Below, in pieces: positions 53,111 through 61,684 of a DNA stretch of 64,000 bases (positions within the stretch are counted from its first letter, which is position 1; every line of letters begins with the position of its first letter). The stretch comes from Streptomyces sp. NBC_01485 (GTDB taxonomy: Bacteria; Actinomycetota; Actinomycetes; Streptomycetales; Streptomycetaceae). The notes under the pieces were generated by a model. That model searched no databases and was not told the origin of the DNA. It worked only from the letters and a program-made list of their open reading frames with translations. The position numbers were made by a program, and so were the translations under genes. Location of the stretch: positions 5,394,001-5,458,000 of the forward strand of contig NZ_CP109435.1 in the NCBI RefSeq assembly GCF_036227125.1. Reading direction: 5' to 3'.

Positions 53111-54907
53111 TCACTTCGCGTCCGCATAACACTCCACCACCGCCGTAGTGAACGGAAACCGCACCGGCGTCTCCCCGAACGTCAGTCGTCCGGCCAGGTC
53201 GGACGCCTCCCGGATGGCCGCGACGACCGCCTCCGCCTCCCCCTCGGGACAGTGCACGATCACCTCGTCGTGCTGGAAGAAGACCAGCTCGGCCGCCATC
53301 CCCGCACAGGCCTGCCGCAGCGCGGCGAGCAGCAGCAGCGCCCAGTCGGCGGCGCTGCCCTGGACGACGAAGTTGCGGGCGAAGCGGCCACGCGCGCGTG
53401 CGTTCGTCGAGGCGTACCCCGGTACCCACTGCCGGTCGTCGGAGACCTCGTCCCCTCCGACAGGGCCGCCGGAGTCGCGAGGACCGCGGGACTCTGCGAA
53501 GCCGCCGGAGCCGCCAGAGAAGTCGACACGGCCATCGGAGCCGACAAGGTCGTCGGAACTGACAGGGATGCCAGCCTCCTCCGTCGCGCCGTCCCCCGTC
53601 CCGGCCGCCGGCGGGCACGTCCGGCCCAGCCAGGTGCGCACCAGACGGCCTTCCTCGCCGGCCTTGGCCGCCTCGTCGACGTACGCCACCGCGCGCGGGA
53701 AGCGGCGGCGGAGCGCGGCGAGGTTCTTCAGCCCGTCCCCGGAGGTCTGCCCGTACACCGCGCCCAGCACCGCGAGTTTGGCCTGCGCGCGGTCCCCGGA
53801 GAAGGCGCGGTCGGAGACGGACTGGTAGAGGTCGGTCGCGCGGCCCGCGACCTCCATCAGCCCGGGGTCGCGGGAGATCGCCGCCAGCACCCGCGGCTCC
53901 ATCTGGTCGGCGTCGGCGACGACCAGCCGCCAGCCCGGGTCGGCGACCACGGCCCGCCGGATCACCTTGGGGATCTGCAGGGCGCCCCCGCCGTTGGTCA
54001 CCCACCGCCCGGTGACCGTGCCGTGGGCCAGGAACTCCGGCCGGAACCGCCCGTCCCGCACCCAGTCCTGGAGCCAGGACCACCCGTGCGCCACCCAGAT
54101 GCGGTACAGCTTCTTGTACTCGATCAGCGGTTTCACGGCCGGATGGTCGAGGGACTCGATCTCCCAGCGCCGCGTCGACCTGATCCGGATCCCCGCCTGC
54201 GCGAAGGCCTTGACGACGTCGGCGGGCAGGTCGGGACGGACGCGCCGCCCGAAGGCGGCGGACACCTCCTCGGCCAGCTCGGCCAGCCGCCGTGGCTCGC
54301 CCCCGCCCGCGTACCGCTCGCCGAGCAGCTCGTGCAGGACCGCGCGGTGCACCTCCGCGCTCCACGGCAGCCCGGCCCGGTTCAGCTCGGCGGCCACCAG
54401 CATCCCCGCCGACTCCGCCGCCGTCAGCAGCCGCATCCGCGCCGGGTGTTCGGCCCGCTCGTGCCGCCGCTGCTGCTCGGCGTAGACGGTGAGGAGGTCT
54501 TCGAGCGGCAGCCGGACGGCCGTGTCCTGCGCGTCGAACAGCGAGGACTGCGCGCCGGGCGCGGCGGAACGCTGCGGCGGATCCGGCGGTACGGGTCCGC
54601 CGCGCAGCCGGGCCAGCGCGGCGGCGGCCGAGCGGGGCTCACCGGAGTGCCCCTCGTGGCCCAGGAGGAGGGTCTCGGCGTCCTCGACGTCGTAGCACCG
54701 CTCGACTCGCACCCCCGTGGCGAGCAGACGCGGATACACCTCGGCCGTGGAACGCCAGACCCAGCGGGTGACGTCGGGCCGCTCGCGCACGGCCCGCGCG
54801 AGGTCCGCCTCCCGCACCACCGGACCGGCGGGCAGCCCGCCGGGACCGAGGGGGGCGAGTTCCACACCACCGTCCTCGGCCGGAGCGAGTGCCCACCGGT
54901 CGGCCAT
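53111..54907 (-). CDS. DNA polymerase I-like protein (polymerase with 3'-5' exonuclease-like domain)
   Basis: This encodes 598 aa from ATG 54907. The first 190 residues resemble the exonuclease-like domain but lack clear catalytic acids. Polymerase motifs follow: GRWVTNGGGALQIPKVIRR, motif A LVVADADQMEPRVLAAIS, motif B-type DRAQAKLAVLGAVYGQTSGD, and motif C VFFQHDEVIVHCP. There is no 5' nuclease domain, so it is not the housekeeping PolA. A long Gly/Ser-rich insertion (about 455-505, FSGGSGGFAESRGPRDSGG) lies before the fingers end. A second, bifunctional polymerase of this type is common in Streptomyces, probably for repair. Confidence 0.88.
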   Translation of the reverse strand: MADRWALAPAEDGGVELAPLGPGGLPAGPVVREADLARAVRERPDVTRWVWRSTAEVYPRLLATGVRVERCYDVEDAETLLLGHEGHSGEPRSAAAALARLRGGPVPPDPPQRSAAPGAQSSLFDAQDTAVRLPLEDLLTVYAEQQRRHERAEHPARMRLLTAAESAGMLVAAELNRAGLPWSAEVHRAVLHELLGERYAGGGEPRRLAELAEEVSAAFGRRVRPDLPADVVKAFAQAGIRIRSTRRWEIESLDHPAVKPLIEYKKLYRIWVAHGWSWLQDWVRDGRFRPEFLAHGTVTGRWVTNGGGALQIPKVIRRAVVADPGWRLVVADADQMEPRVLAAISRDPGLMEVAGRATDLYQSVSDRAFSGDRAQAKLAVLGAVYGQTSGDGLKNLAALRRRFPRAVAYVDEAAKAGEEGRLVRTWLGRTCPPAAGTGDGATEEAGIPVSSDDLVGSDGRVDFSGGSGGFAESRGPRDSGGPVGGDEVSDDRQWVPGYASTNARARGRFARNFVVQGSAADWALLLLAALRQACAGMAAELVFFQHDEVIVHCPEGEAEAVVAAIREASDLAGRLTFGETPVRFPFTTAVVECYADAK

Positions 54908-54999
54908 GTCCCGAGTGTGGCAGGGGGTCTGACAACGCCGTCTGACAATGCCCCTCAGCCGCTGTCCCCGTCCCGCTTCTCCTTCTCCTACTCCTACTC

Positions 55000-55758
55000 C
55001 TACTCCTTCTCCCCCCTCTCCTCTTTCTCGTCCTGCTGTTGCGTCGTGATCAGGGCCAGGACCTTCGCGACGTACCGTTCGGTGCCGGGCTTGTCGATGC
55101 CGAGGCCGCTGAGGACGCCCTCGCCGTTCTCGAACTCCAGCAGCGCCAGCAGGATGTGTTCGGTGCCGACGTAGTTGTGGCCGAGGCGGAGCGCCTCGCG
55201 GAAGGTGAGTTCCAGGACCTTCTTGGCGTCCGGGCCGTAGGGGACCAGCTCGGGCGCGTCCTCGACGGCCGGCGGGAGCACGGCGGTCGCCGCCTCGCGG
55301 ACCGCGTCCAGGCTGACGCCCTGCTCGGTGACGGCCTTCGCCGCGAGGCCCTCCGGCTCGGCGAGCAGACCGAGGACCAGGTGCGCGGGCAGTCCCTCGG
55401 CGTTGCCGGCGGCCTTGGACGCGTTGTGGGCGGCCATGACGACGTTCCGCGCGCGGGGGGTGTAGCGGCCGAAGTTCTGGTTGGCGTCGAGGTCCGCGGA
55501 CTCCTTCGGCACGAACCGCTTCTGCGCGGCCTGCCGGGTGACGCCCATGCTGCGGCCGATGTCGGTCCAGGAGGCTCCCGAGCGGCGGGCCTGGTCGACG
55601 AAGTGACCGATGAGGTGGTCCGCCACGTCGCCCAGGTGGTCGGCGGCGATGACGGCGTCCTGGAGCTGGTCGAGCGGCTCGTTGTGGACCTTCTTGATGG
55701 CGTCGATGAGGTCGTCCAGACGGACGGATGCGGTGGTGCCGGGTCGTGGAGTCGTCAT
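55000..55758 (-). CDS. Clp N-terminal domain protein with HTH, likely autorepressor
   Basis: This encodes 252 aa. Residues about 50-75 form a helix-turn-helix (ARRSGASWTDIGRSMGVTRQ, AAQKRF). Residues 90-235 contain the double Clp-N repeat (FGRYTPRARNVVMAAHNASK, LELTFREALRLGHNYVGTEH, ILLALLEFENGEGVL). The ATPase domains of ClpC are absent. Two palindromes lie at its start codon, so it probably represses itself and perhaps the divergent gene. The charged tail QQQDEKEERGEKE is followed by CT-rich repeats. Confidence 0.85.
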   Translation of the reverse strand: MTTPRPGTTASVRLDDLIDAIKKVHNEPLDQLQDAVIAADHLGDVADHLIGHFVDQARRSGASWTDIGRSMGVTRQAAQKRFVPKESADLDANQNFGRYTPRARNVVMAAHNASKAAGNAEGLPAHLVLGLLAEPEGLAAKAVTEQGVSLDAVREAATAVLPPAVEDAPELVPYGPDAKKVLELTFREALRLGHNYVGTEHILLALLEFENGEGVLSGLGIDKPGTERYVAKVLALITTQQQDEKEERGEKE

Positions 55759-55759
55759 G

Positions 55760-55806
55760 TGTCAACCCTAGGTTGACAGTGGAGGGGTGTCAACCCAAGG
55801 TTGTCA
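55760..55806. promoter_or_regulatory. Two TGTCAACC-N3-GGTTGACA operators
   Basis: Site A is perfect: TGTCAACC (55760-55767), CTA, GGTTGACA (55771-55778). Site B has one mismatch: TGTCAACC (55788-55795), CAA, GGTTGTCA (55799-55806). The sites are 28 bases apart. Site A begins two bases before the Clp-N gene start, and site B ends 27 bases before the divergent gene start. Confidence 0.8.
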
Positions 55807-55833
55807 CCCTGACCGCCGTGACACGATCGACCG

Positions 55834-57021
55834 GTGAGCAGCACCAGCGACCGCACCGGCGAAAGCACCGGCGACAACGACGACGGCGGCAACAACGGCG
55901 GCCACCCGCCCGGCACCGTCGAACGCGCCTTCCAGGCCGCCCTTTACGACACCGCCGACGCCACCCTCGACCGGGGCGCCTCGCTCCTCGCCGCCGACCC
56001 GGCGGCCGACGCCGAACTCGCCCGGCGCGGCGCGGAGTTCGTGGCGGCGCTCTGGCGGCGCGGCTGGCAGCCCGCGGACGCGGTGCGGATCGTGCGGCGC
56101 GAGCTGGACGGCGTCCACGTCGGCCTGGTGGCGGAGTCGATACGGGCACACGCGCGTGACGACCGTCCGCGCGGCCGGCGCTGGGCGGCCCAGCTCGCGG
56201 AACTGCCCGCCGACACCCCACCGCCCGGCGACCGTTTCTCGCACGCCACCGCGGTCCTGGAGCTCTACCGCCTGCTGCTGCGCCTGCCCACGCTCGAACC
56301 TCTCCAGGAACAGGCGCCGCACCGCACGTCCCGCCCCGGCGACCACTCCCGCATGCTCACCCGTATCCGCGCGCTGCTCGCCAAGGCGGAGGCGACGGGC
56401 TTCCCGGAGGAGGCGGAGGCGCTCACGGCGAAGGCGCAGGAGCTGATGGCCCGGCACAGCGTCGACGAGGCGCTGCTCGACGCCCAGGCACCCGACCCGG
56501 ACGCGCCCGGCGCCTGCCGGATAGGCGTCGAGCCGCCGTACGAGCAGGCGAAGGCGGTGCTGCTGGACGCGGTCGCCGACGCCAACCACTGCAAGGCGGT
56601 GTGGAACGAACCCTTCGCCTTCTCCACGGTCGTCGGCTTCGAGGCCGACCTGGAGGTGGTGGAACTGCTCTACACCTCGCTGCTGGTGCAGGCGCAGTCC
56701 GCGATGGCCAAGGCGGAGGCGGCCCAGCGGGCGGGCGGCCGTAAGCGGACCAAGACCTTCCGGCAGTCCTTCCTCGCCGCCTACGCCCACCGCATCGGCG
56801 GCCGGCTCGGCGAGATCACGGCCGCCGCCGAGACCCGGGTGACCGACGACCTGCTGCCGGTCCTCGCCTCCCGCGAGGTCGCGGTCACCGCGGCGACGGA
56901 CAGGATGTTCCCCGAGACGGTCTCCACCCGCCTGCGCGGCGTCACCGACGAGGCGGGCTGGACCGAGGGCGCGGAGGCGGCGGACCGGGCCCGGGTACAT
57001 TCCCGGCCCCGGCTGCCCTGA
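55834..57021 (+). CDS. DUF2786-domain protein
   Basis: This encodes 395 aa from GTG 55834. DUF2786 occupies about residues 170-215 (MLTRIRALLAKAEATGFPEE, EALTAKAQELMARHSVDEAL). Before it lies a helical domain (about 28-140), and after it a region with ADANHCKAVWNEP and RTKTFRQSFLAAYAHRIGGR. The family is common in actinobacteria and phages, without known activity. It is divergent from the Clp-N regulator and may be controlled by the same operators. Confidence 0.82.
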   Translation: MSSTSDRTGESTGDNDDGGNNGGHPPGTVERAFQAALYDTADATLDRGASLLAADPAADAELARRGAEFVAALWRRGWQPADAVRIVRRELDGVHVGLVAESIRAHARDDRPRGRRWAAQLAELPADTPPPGDRFSHATAVLELYRLLLRLPTLEPLQEQAPHRTSRPGDHSRMLTRIRALLAKAEATGFPEEAEALTAKAQELMARHSVDEALLDAQAPDPDAPGACRIGVEPPYEQAKAVLLDAVADANHCKAVWNEPFAFSTVVGFEADLEVVELLYTSLLVQAQSAMAKAEAAQRAGGRKRTKTFRQSFLAAYAHRIGGRLGEITAAAETRVTDDLLPVLASREVAVTAATDRMFPETVSTRLRGVTDEAGWTEGAEAADRARVHSRPRLP

Positions 57022-57047
57022 CACCCTTGGTGTAACCCTTGGGCAGG

Positions 57048-57605
57048 TCAGTCGCCCGCCTGCTGGAAGGCGCTGACGGTCGCGTCCGGCACGTCCGCGC
57101 TCTTCAGGGCGACATCGCCGTACGACCACGGGAAGCTCTCCGTGGCCGACGCGTCCGGCAGGCCGTACTTCACGGTCTTGACGGCGAGGCTCTTGTCGCC
57201 GCCGTCCTCGCCGCGCACGTAGGTGATCGTGAAGGAGGCGGTGCCCTGCGCCGGGAGGGTCAGCGGCTGTGCCTCGGCGGCGGCGTCCTTCGGCACGGTC
57301 GCGGAGGTGCCGCCCGCCTGGAGGTCGAGCGTGGGGAAGCCGTTCAGGGTGCACTCCGCACCCTTGTTGAGGAACGTGACGGTGACGTTGCCGGTGTCCC
57401 CGGCGGCGGGCGCGGCGTCGACGGGGCCGACCTCCCGGCCGAGGTCGGCGGCGGCGCAGGCGGAACCGGCGGCGCCGGCAGAGCTGGCGGAGTCGGTGGC
57501 CTTGCTCTTGCCGTCGCCGGCGGAGCCGCTGTCGTCCCCGCCTCCGCAGGCGGTGAGGAGCAGGGCCGCGGCGAGCGCGGTGACGGTGATGGGAACGGCG
57601 CGCAT
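57048..57605 (-). CDS. DUF4232-type lipoprotein
   Basis: This encodes 185 aa from ATG 57605. The signal peptide ends in the lipobox LLTAC at about residue 20. After a Ser/Gly/Ala linker, a beta-sandwich follows with two cysteines (CAAADLG and GAECTLNGFPTLDLQ), the DUF4232 pattern. It should be anchored to the outer face of the membrane. Function is unknown. Confidence 0.85.
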   Translation of the reverse strand: MRAVPITVTALAAALLLTACGGGDDSGSAGDGKSKATDSASSAGAAGSACAAADLGREVGPVDAAPAAGDTGNVTVTFLNKGAECTLNGFPTLDLQAGGTSATVPKDAAAEAQPLTLPAQGTASFTITYVRGEDGGDKSLAVKTVKYGLPDASATESFPWSYGDVALKSADVPDATVSAFQQAGD

Positions 57606-57785
57606 GAGTGGTCCCTCGGGTCTCGTGACGGTGCTCGAAGGATCATCACGCACGCGCGCGACACACCCTCGCGCGCCCCCACCCTCGTAACCGCTCCGCT
57701 ACCAGGCACTCACCTTCGCACCCGAACCCCGCGCGCGACCCGCCGAGACCCGCGCTCGCCGCCCAGGCCCGCAGGCCTGTGTTCG

Positions 57786-58346
57786 CTACCCGAGCCCCGC
57801 CGTCGGCAGTCCCGACGGCCACTGGCCGCCCTCCGCCTTGGTGAACGTCTCTTTCCCGGCCGCGCCCGACCAGGTCACCTCGAGGGAGTTCGTGTCGACG
57901 GTGTCGACCATGCCGGTCGTCCGGTCGTCCTTCCCGGTGGTGCACTTGAGGTGGATCATCCGCATGCCCGCCTCCTCGCCGGCGGTCCCGCTGCACACGG
58001 AGCCGCCGGTCACGAAGAGGGCGGCCTGCTTCCCGGTGATGATCAGGGCGACGGCCTTGCCGTCCGTCGTGGCCAGCCAACTGCCCTCCAGCTCATCCGA
58101 AGCGGAGACGGAAGAGGAGGCGGGCGCGGAGGCGGACGCCGTCGCACCACTCGTGCCCCCGGCGCCCGCAGCGCCACCGGCGTCCGCGCTCGCCCCCGTC
58201 GTAGGTGTCGCAGAGGAGCCGTCGCCGGAGCCGCCGTCACTGCACCCGGTCAGCGCGAGCGCGAGCGCGCCCGCCAGCGCGGCGGCGACGGCCGCGCCCC
58301 GCGCCGGCCGACGGGACGTGCCCCGCGAGAAGATCGCCGAAGTCAC
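57786..58346 (-). CDS. Putative lipoprotein
   Basis: This encodes 186 aa from GTG 58346. A signal sequence ends in the lipobox ALTGC at about residue 35. A long low-complexity Gly/Ala/Ser linker (to about residue 83) precedes a domain with LEGSWLATTDGKAVALIIT, SVCSGTAGEEAGMRMIHLKC and SLEVTWSGAAGKETFTKAEG, which reads like a small beta-barrel. I do not recognise a named family. Confidence 0.8.
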   Translation of the reverse strand: MTSAIFSRGTSRRPARGAAVAAALAGALALALTGCSDGGSGDGSSATPTTGASADAGGAAGAGGTSGATASASAPASSSVSASDELEGSWLATTDGKAVALIITGKQAALFVTGGSVCSGTAGEEAGMRMIHLKCTTGKDDRTTGMVDTVDTNSLEVTWSGAAGKETFTKAEGGQWPSGLPTAGLG

Positions 58347-58568
58347 TGCAAGCTCCCAAGCTGTAGCCGGCCGGCCCGGCCTGCCCGGCCGTCGACCGGA
58401 AGGACCGTTTCGTCGACCGTGAGGACCGAAGGACCGAGGGTCCGCAGCAAGCTACCAGCAAGCCTCCCCGGAATCCTGAGCAGAATCCTGGGGGTCGCCT
58501 GTGAGACCTCCTGTGAGATCTCCTGTGAGACCGCCTACGAGGCACAGGCACCCGCGACCACCCGCGAC

Positions 58569-58874
58569 CTACCAGGACGACTTCCGCACCCCCGGCAGAT
58601 ACCCCGCGTGCGCCTGCTGCCGCAGACTCACGCGGGACAGCCCGAACGTCCGGAAGTACCCGCGCGGGCGCCCGTCCGTCTGGTCCCGGTTGCGTACGCG
58701 CGTCGCGCTCGCGTCCCGTGGCTGGGCGCTCAACTCCCGCTGCGCCGCCTCCCGTTCCACGTCCGTCGACGACGGCCGCCGGACGATCTCCTTCAGCTCG
58801 GCCCGGCGCGCCGCGTACCGCGCGACGATCTCCTGCCGCCGGTCGTTCTTCGCGATCTTGCTCTTCTTCGCCAT
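58569..58874 (-). CDS. rpsN: 30S ribosomal protein S14 (zinc-independent copy)
   Basis: This encodes 101 aa. MAKKSKIAKNDRRQEIVARY, TRVRNRDQTDGRPRGYFRTF and LSRVSLRQQAHAGYLPGVRK are classic S14. The zinc ribbon cysteines of the other form are absent, so this is the alternative protein used when zinc is scarce. The ATG overlaps the L28 stop (TGATG), and the pair is transcribed away from a Zur-type box. Confidence 0.95.
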   Translation of the reverse strand: MAKKSKIAKNDRRQEIVARYAARRAELKEIVRRPSSTDVEREAAQRELSAQPRDASATRVRNRDQTDGRPRGYFRTFGLSRVSLRQQAHAGYLPGVRKSSW

Positions 58875-59110
58875 CAGACCCGCACCCCCCGCGCGCGGAT
58901 GCGCGTCACAGCCGCCTCGACGCCGATCGTGTCGACGGTCTTGATCCCCTTCGTGCTCAGCCGCAGCCGTACGTACCGGCCCTCGCTCGGCAACCAGTAC
59001 CGCTTGGACTGGATGTTGGGGTCGAAGCGGCGCGACGTGCGCCGGTGGGAGTGGGAGATGCGGTTGCCGAAGCCCGGCTGGGCGCCGGTCAGCATGCAGT
59101 GCGCGGACAC
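58874..59110 (-). CDS. rpmB: 50S ribosomal protein L28 (alternative copy)
   Basis: This encodes 78 aa from GTG 59110. It reads SAHCMLTGAQPGFGNRISHS, HRRTSRRFDPNIQSKRYWLP and VRLRLSTKGIKTVD. It has only one Cys, whereas the zinc-binding form would have four. It is the first gene left of the shared control region. Confidence 0.95.
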   Translation of the reverse strand: MSAHCMLTGAQPGFGNRISHSHRRTSRRFDPNIQSKRYWLPSEGRYVRLRLSTKGIKTVDTIGVEAAVTRIRARGVRV

Positions 59111-59150
59111 GAGTGACGTACCTCTCCTCGGGCGATGCCAGGATCGATGA

Positions 59151-59171
59151 TGCAAATGGAATTCATTTTCA
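59151..59171. promoter_or_regulatory. Zur-type box between rpmB and rpmG
   Basis: TGCAAATG-GAATT-CATTTTCA is a 21-base inverted repeat with one mismatch, close to the known Streptomyces Zur consensus TGAAAATGATTTTCA. It lies 40 bases before rpmB and 13 before rpmG, so zinc-loaded Zur could silence both directions. Confidence 0.78.
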
Positions 59172-59184
59172 GTAAGATAGCAGC

Positions 59185-59349
59185 ATGGCACGCAACGAAC
59201 TCCGCCCGGTCATCAAACTCCGGTCCACGGCGGGCACGGGCGTCACCTACGTGACCCGCAAGAACCGCCGCAACGACCCGGACCGCATGACCCTGCGCAA
59301 GTACGACCCCGTCGTCCGCCGTCACGTCGACTTCCGAGAAGAGCGCTGA
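59185..59349 (+). CDS. rpmG: 50S ribosomal protein L33 (zinc-independent copy)
   Basis: This encodes 54 aa, starting MARNELRPVIKLRSTAGTGV and continuing TYVTRKNRRNDPDRMTLRKY. The cysteines of the zinc form are replaced, as in the paralogue induced by zinc lack. The ATG follows the Zur-type box closely, and rpmE follows 9 bases after its stop. Confidence 0.95.
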   Translation: MARNELRPVIKLRSTAGTGVTYVTRKNRRNDPDRMTLRKYDPVVRRHVDFREER

Positions 59350-59358
59350 ACCACCGCC

Positions 59359-59622
59359 ATGCGTAAGGGAATCCACCCGGCCTACGGTCCCGTCGTCTTC
59401 CGCGACCGCGCCGCGAACTACACCTTCCTCACCCGCTCGACGCTGTCCGCCACGGCGGGCGAGAAGACCATCGAGTGGGAGGACGGGAACACCTACCCCG
59501 TCGTCGACGTCGAGATCTCCGACGTCAGCCACCCCTTCTACACCGGCACCGCCCGCGTCCTGGACACGGCCGGCCGGGTCGAGCGCTTCGAGCGCCGCTA
59601 CGGGAAGGGGGGCGGGGCGTGA
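59359..59622 (+). CDS. rpmE2: 50S ribosomal protein L31 type B
   Basis: This encodes 87 aa. MRKGIHPAYGPVVFRDRAAN, FLTRSTLSATAGEKTIEWED and YPVVDVEISDVSHPFYTG are typical of type B L31, which lacks the CxxC zinc motif. It overlaps the CobW-like gene (GTGA). Confidence 0.96.
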   Translation: MRKGIHPAYGPVVFRDRAANYTFLTRSTLSATAGEKTIEWEDGNTYPVVDVEISDVSHPFYTGTARVLDTAGRVERFERRYGKGGGA

Positions 59623-60767
59623 GCATGTCGGTCGTGATCGTCGGCGGGCTGCACGCCGACGCCCGCCGGGCGACGGTCGCGCGCCTGCTCGCCGACGTCC
59701 CCGGCAGCGTCGTCCTCCACCACGACCTCGGGACGGCCGCGGCCGGCACGGTCGTCCGCACGATCAGCGACGCCACCGGCATCCTGTCCGCCGGCGAGGC
59801 GCCCCTGGCCAACGACTGCGCCTGCTGCGCGCTGCGCGAGGACCTCGTACCCGAACTGCGCCGCCTCGCCGACGACGGCACCACGCGCCTCGCGGTCGTC
59901 GAACTGTGGGACTCCGTCGAGCCCAAGGCCATGGCCGAGGTGGTCGTGGCCGGCGGGCTCACGGTCACCGGCGTCGTCACCGCCGTCGACCCGGCACTGC
60001 TGCTGCCCTGTCTCGGCAACGGCGACGACCTCGCCGACGTCGGACTCGCGGCGGCCTCCTCCGACCAGCGCACGGTCGCCGACACCTTCGCGCGGCAACT
60101 GGAGTACGCCCCCGTCCTGGCGGTCGTCGACTCCGAGGACGCCGACGAGGAGGACCGCGAGCTGCTGGCGCAACTGCATCCGACAGCCCGCCAGGTCCGT
60201 ATCGCCCCCGACGCCCGTGCGGATGCACGGTCTCCGCTGGCGCGGGCGGTGCTGGCCGGCTTCGACGTCGAATCGGCCGCCGCGGCCCAGCACCCGGCCT
60301 GCGCGCTGCTCCCCGCCGACGCCGACGCGCACGGCGTGGCCACGCTGGTCTGGCACCGCTGCCGCCCCTTCCACCCGGAGCGGCTGTACGACGCGCTGGA
60401 GGACCTGACCTGCGCCGCCGCCCGCAGCCGGGGCCGGTTCTGGCTCGCCGACAAGCCCGACGTGCTGCTCCACTGGGACGCGGCGGGCGGCGCCCTGTGC
60501 GTGGAGTCGGTGGGCCCCTGGCTGGCGTCCCTCCCGGACGCGGCCTGGGACATGGTCCCGCCGGTCCGCCGCGCCGCCGCCGCGCTGGACTGGCACCCCG
60601 AGCACGGCGACTGCTGCCAGCACCTGGTCTTCACGTCCCCCGGCCTCGACCGCGACGGACTCGAACAACTCCTGGAGTCCTGCCTGCTCACGGACGCCGA
60701 GTACGCCGCCGGCCGCGCCGCCTGGAAGCGGCTGCCGCCCGCCTTCGACACCCTCCTGGAGGTCTGA
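59619..60767 (+). CDS. CobW/COG0523-like protein without a canonical P-loop
   Basis: This encodes 382 aa from GTG 59619 (ATG 59625 also possible). It resembles COG0523 metal chaperone GTPases: the metal motif CACC in LANDCACCALREDLVPEL, the VVELWDSVEPKAMAEVV strand, and the C-terminal CobW_C region with CDGLxxLEQLLESC-like sequence. But the N-terminus reads VVIVGGLHADARRATVARLL, where GxxxxGK(S/T) is expected, so nucleotide binding is doubtful. In this Zur-type operon a role in zinc handling is likely. Confidence 0.85.
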   Translation: MSMSVVIVGGLHADARRATVARLLADVPGSVVLHHDLGTAAAGTVVRTISDATGILSAGEAPLANDCACCALREDLVPELRRLADDGTTRLAVVELWDSVEPKAMAEVVVAGGLTVTGVVTAVDPALLLPCLGNGDDLADVGLAAASSDQRTVADTFARQLEYAPVLAVVDSEDADEEDRELLAQLHPTARQVRIAPDARADARSPLARAVLAGFDVESAAAAQHPACALLPADADAHGVATLVWHRCRPFHPERLYDALEDLTCAAARSRGRFWLADKPDVLLHWDAAGGALCVESVGPWLASLPDAAWDMVPPVRRAAAALDWHPEHGDCCQHLVFTSPGLDRDGLEQLLESCLLTDAEYAAGRAAWKRLPPAFDTLLEV

Positions 60768-60771
60768 CCCC

Positions 60772-61008
60772 ATGCCCCGCAAGCCCGAGCGCAAGCCCGC
60801 CAAGCCCCGCCCCAACCCCCTCGACCAGGCACGCATCACCTACATCGACTACAAGGACACCGACCTCCTGAGAAAGTTCATCTCGGACCGAGGCAAGATC
60901 CGCAGCCGCCGCGTCACCCGCATCTCCGCCCAGCAGCAACGCCAGATCTCCCGGGCGATCAAAAACGCCCGGGAAATGGCCCTCCTGCCCTACGGCCCCA
61001 CCCACTGA
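60772..61008 (+). CDS. rpsR: 30S ribosomal protein S18 (alternative copy)
   Basis: This encodes 78 aa: ITYIDYKDTDLLRKFISDRG, KIRSRRVTRISAQQQRQISR, AIKNAREMALLPYG. This is S18, in the form lacking cysteines. It starts 4 bases after the CobW-like gene and closes the rpmG-rpmE-cobW-rpsR operon. Confidence 0.95.
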   Translation: MPRKPERKPAKPRPNPLDQARITYIDYKDTDLLRKFISDRGKIRSRRVTRISAQQQRQISRAIKNAREMALLPYGPTH

Positions 61009-61684
61009 CCCCTGGGCGGCCTGCTCTTGGCCGTTCCCGGTCGTTCCTGGTCGTTCCTGGTCGCTCCTGGGCGGGGGCCGCTGCACCACGGTGCGACCCC
61101 GACCAACTCCCCCCACTCGGCACCCGGTTGGACGTGTCCGGTAGGCGCCCACCCCGTCCACCCGCACCCCACCCTGAGCAGCCCCCGTCCGTAGGCCCGG
61201 CCCCGCCACCTCCGTACGGCACCTGCCGCATCCGGACGAGCAGAGTCACCCCTGCCGTCCACGCCTTCTGGCCGCCCCACCTCACCCACGCCACCCCCGC
61301 CCCACCTCACCCCGTGCCACCCACCTCGCCCCCGCGGCCGACGCCACCGTCTACGCGGGGGCTCGGGCTTGCCGCGGTGGGGCGTCGTGGCACCGATCCG
61401 GTCCGGTCCCGAGGGAACAGGACGGCCGCAGCGTGCGTCTGCTGCTAGAGCACGAGTGGTTCGAACCGGACGACCTTCACCTGGAGTCCACGACCGTCAC
61501 CGAACCGAACGAGTTGGGTAAAGCGGGCGTCAAAGCTGTAACCGCACCAGCACCCCACGTGCACGTGCATCTGCTCATGCAACTGCACGTGAACGGGGTT
61601 ATGATCCGGGCAGTTGAGACAGTTGACCACGGCACCAATGGCCACACGGGCCACACGAGCCAGCGCACCACCAGGGAGCGACCT
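61009..61684. other. Intergenic with 10-bp tandem repeats
   Basis: No gene is supported up to the DUF397 gene. At 61021-61070 lie five decaying 10-base units (consensus TCGTTCCTGG). Around 61556-61605 are the palindromic site and a TATGAT promoter element discussed separately. CT-rich sequence in between shows no coding signal. Confidence 0.5.
61556..61605 (+). promoter_or_regulatory. CACGTGCACGTG operator and promoter of DUF397 gene
   Basis: CACGTGCACGTG (61556-61567) is a perfect 12-base palindrome. Its CACGTGCA half (61562-61569) is mirrored by TGCACGTG at 61584-61591. A TATGAT -10 element lies at 61600-61605. The same palindrome occurs at 62682. Confidence 0.6.

Noticed and set aside
57039..59150. 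703-codon plus-strand frame over the lipoprotein, rpsN and rpmB genes
   Set aside because: It is the complement of two lipoproteins and two clear ribosomal proteins.
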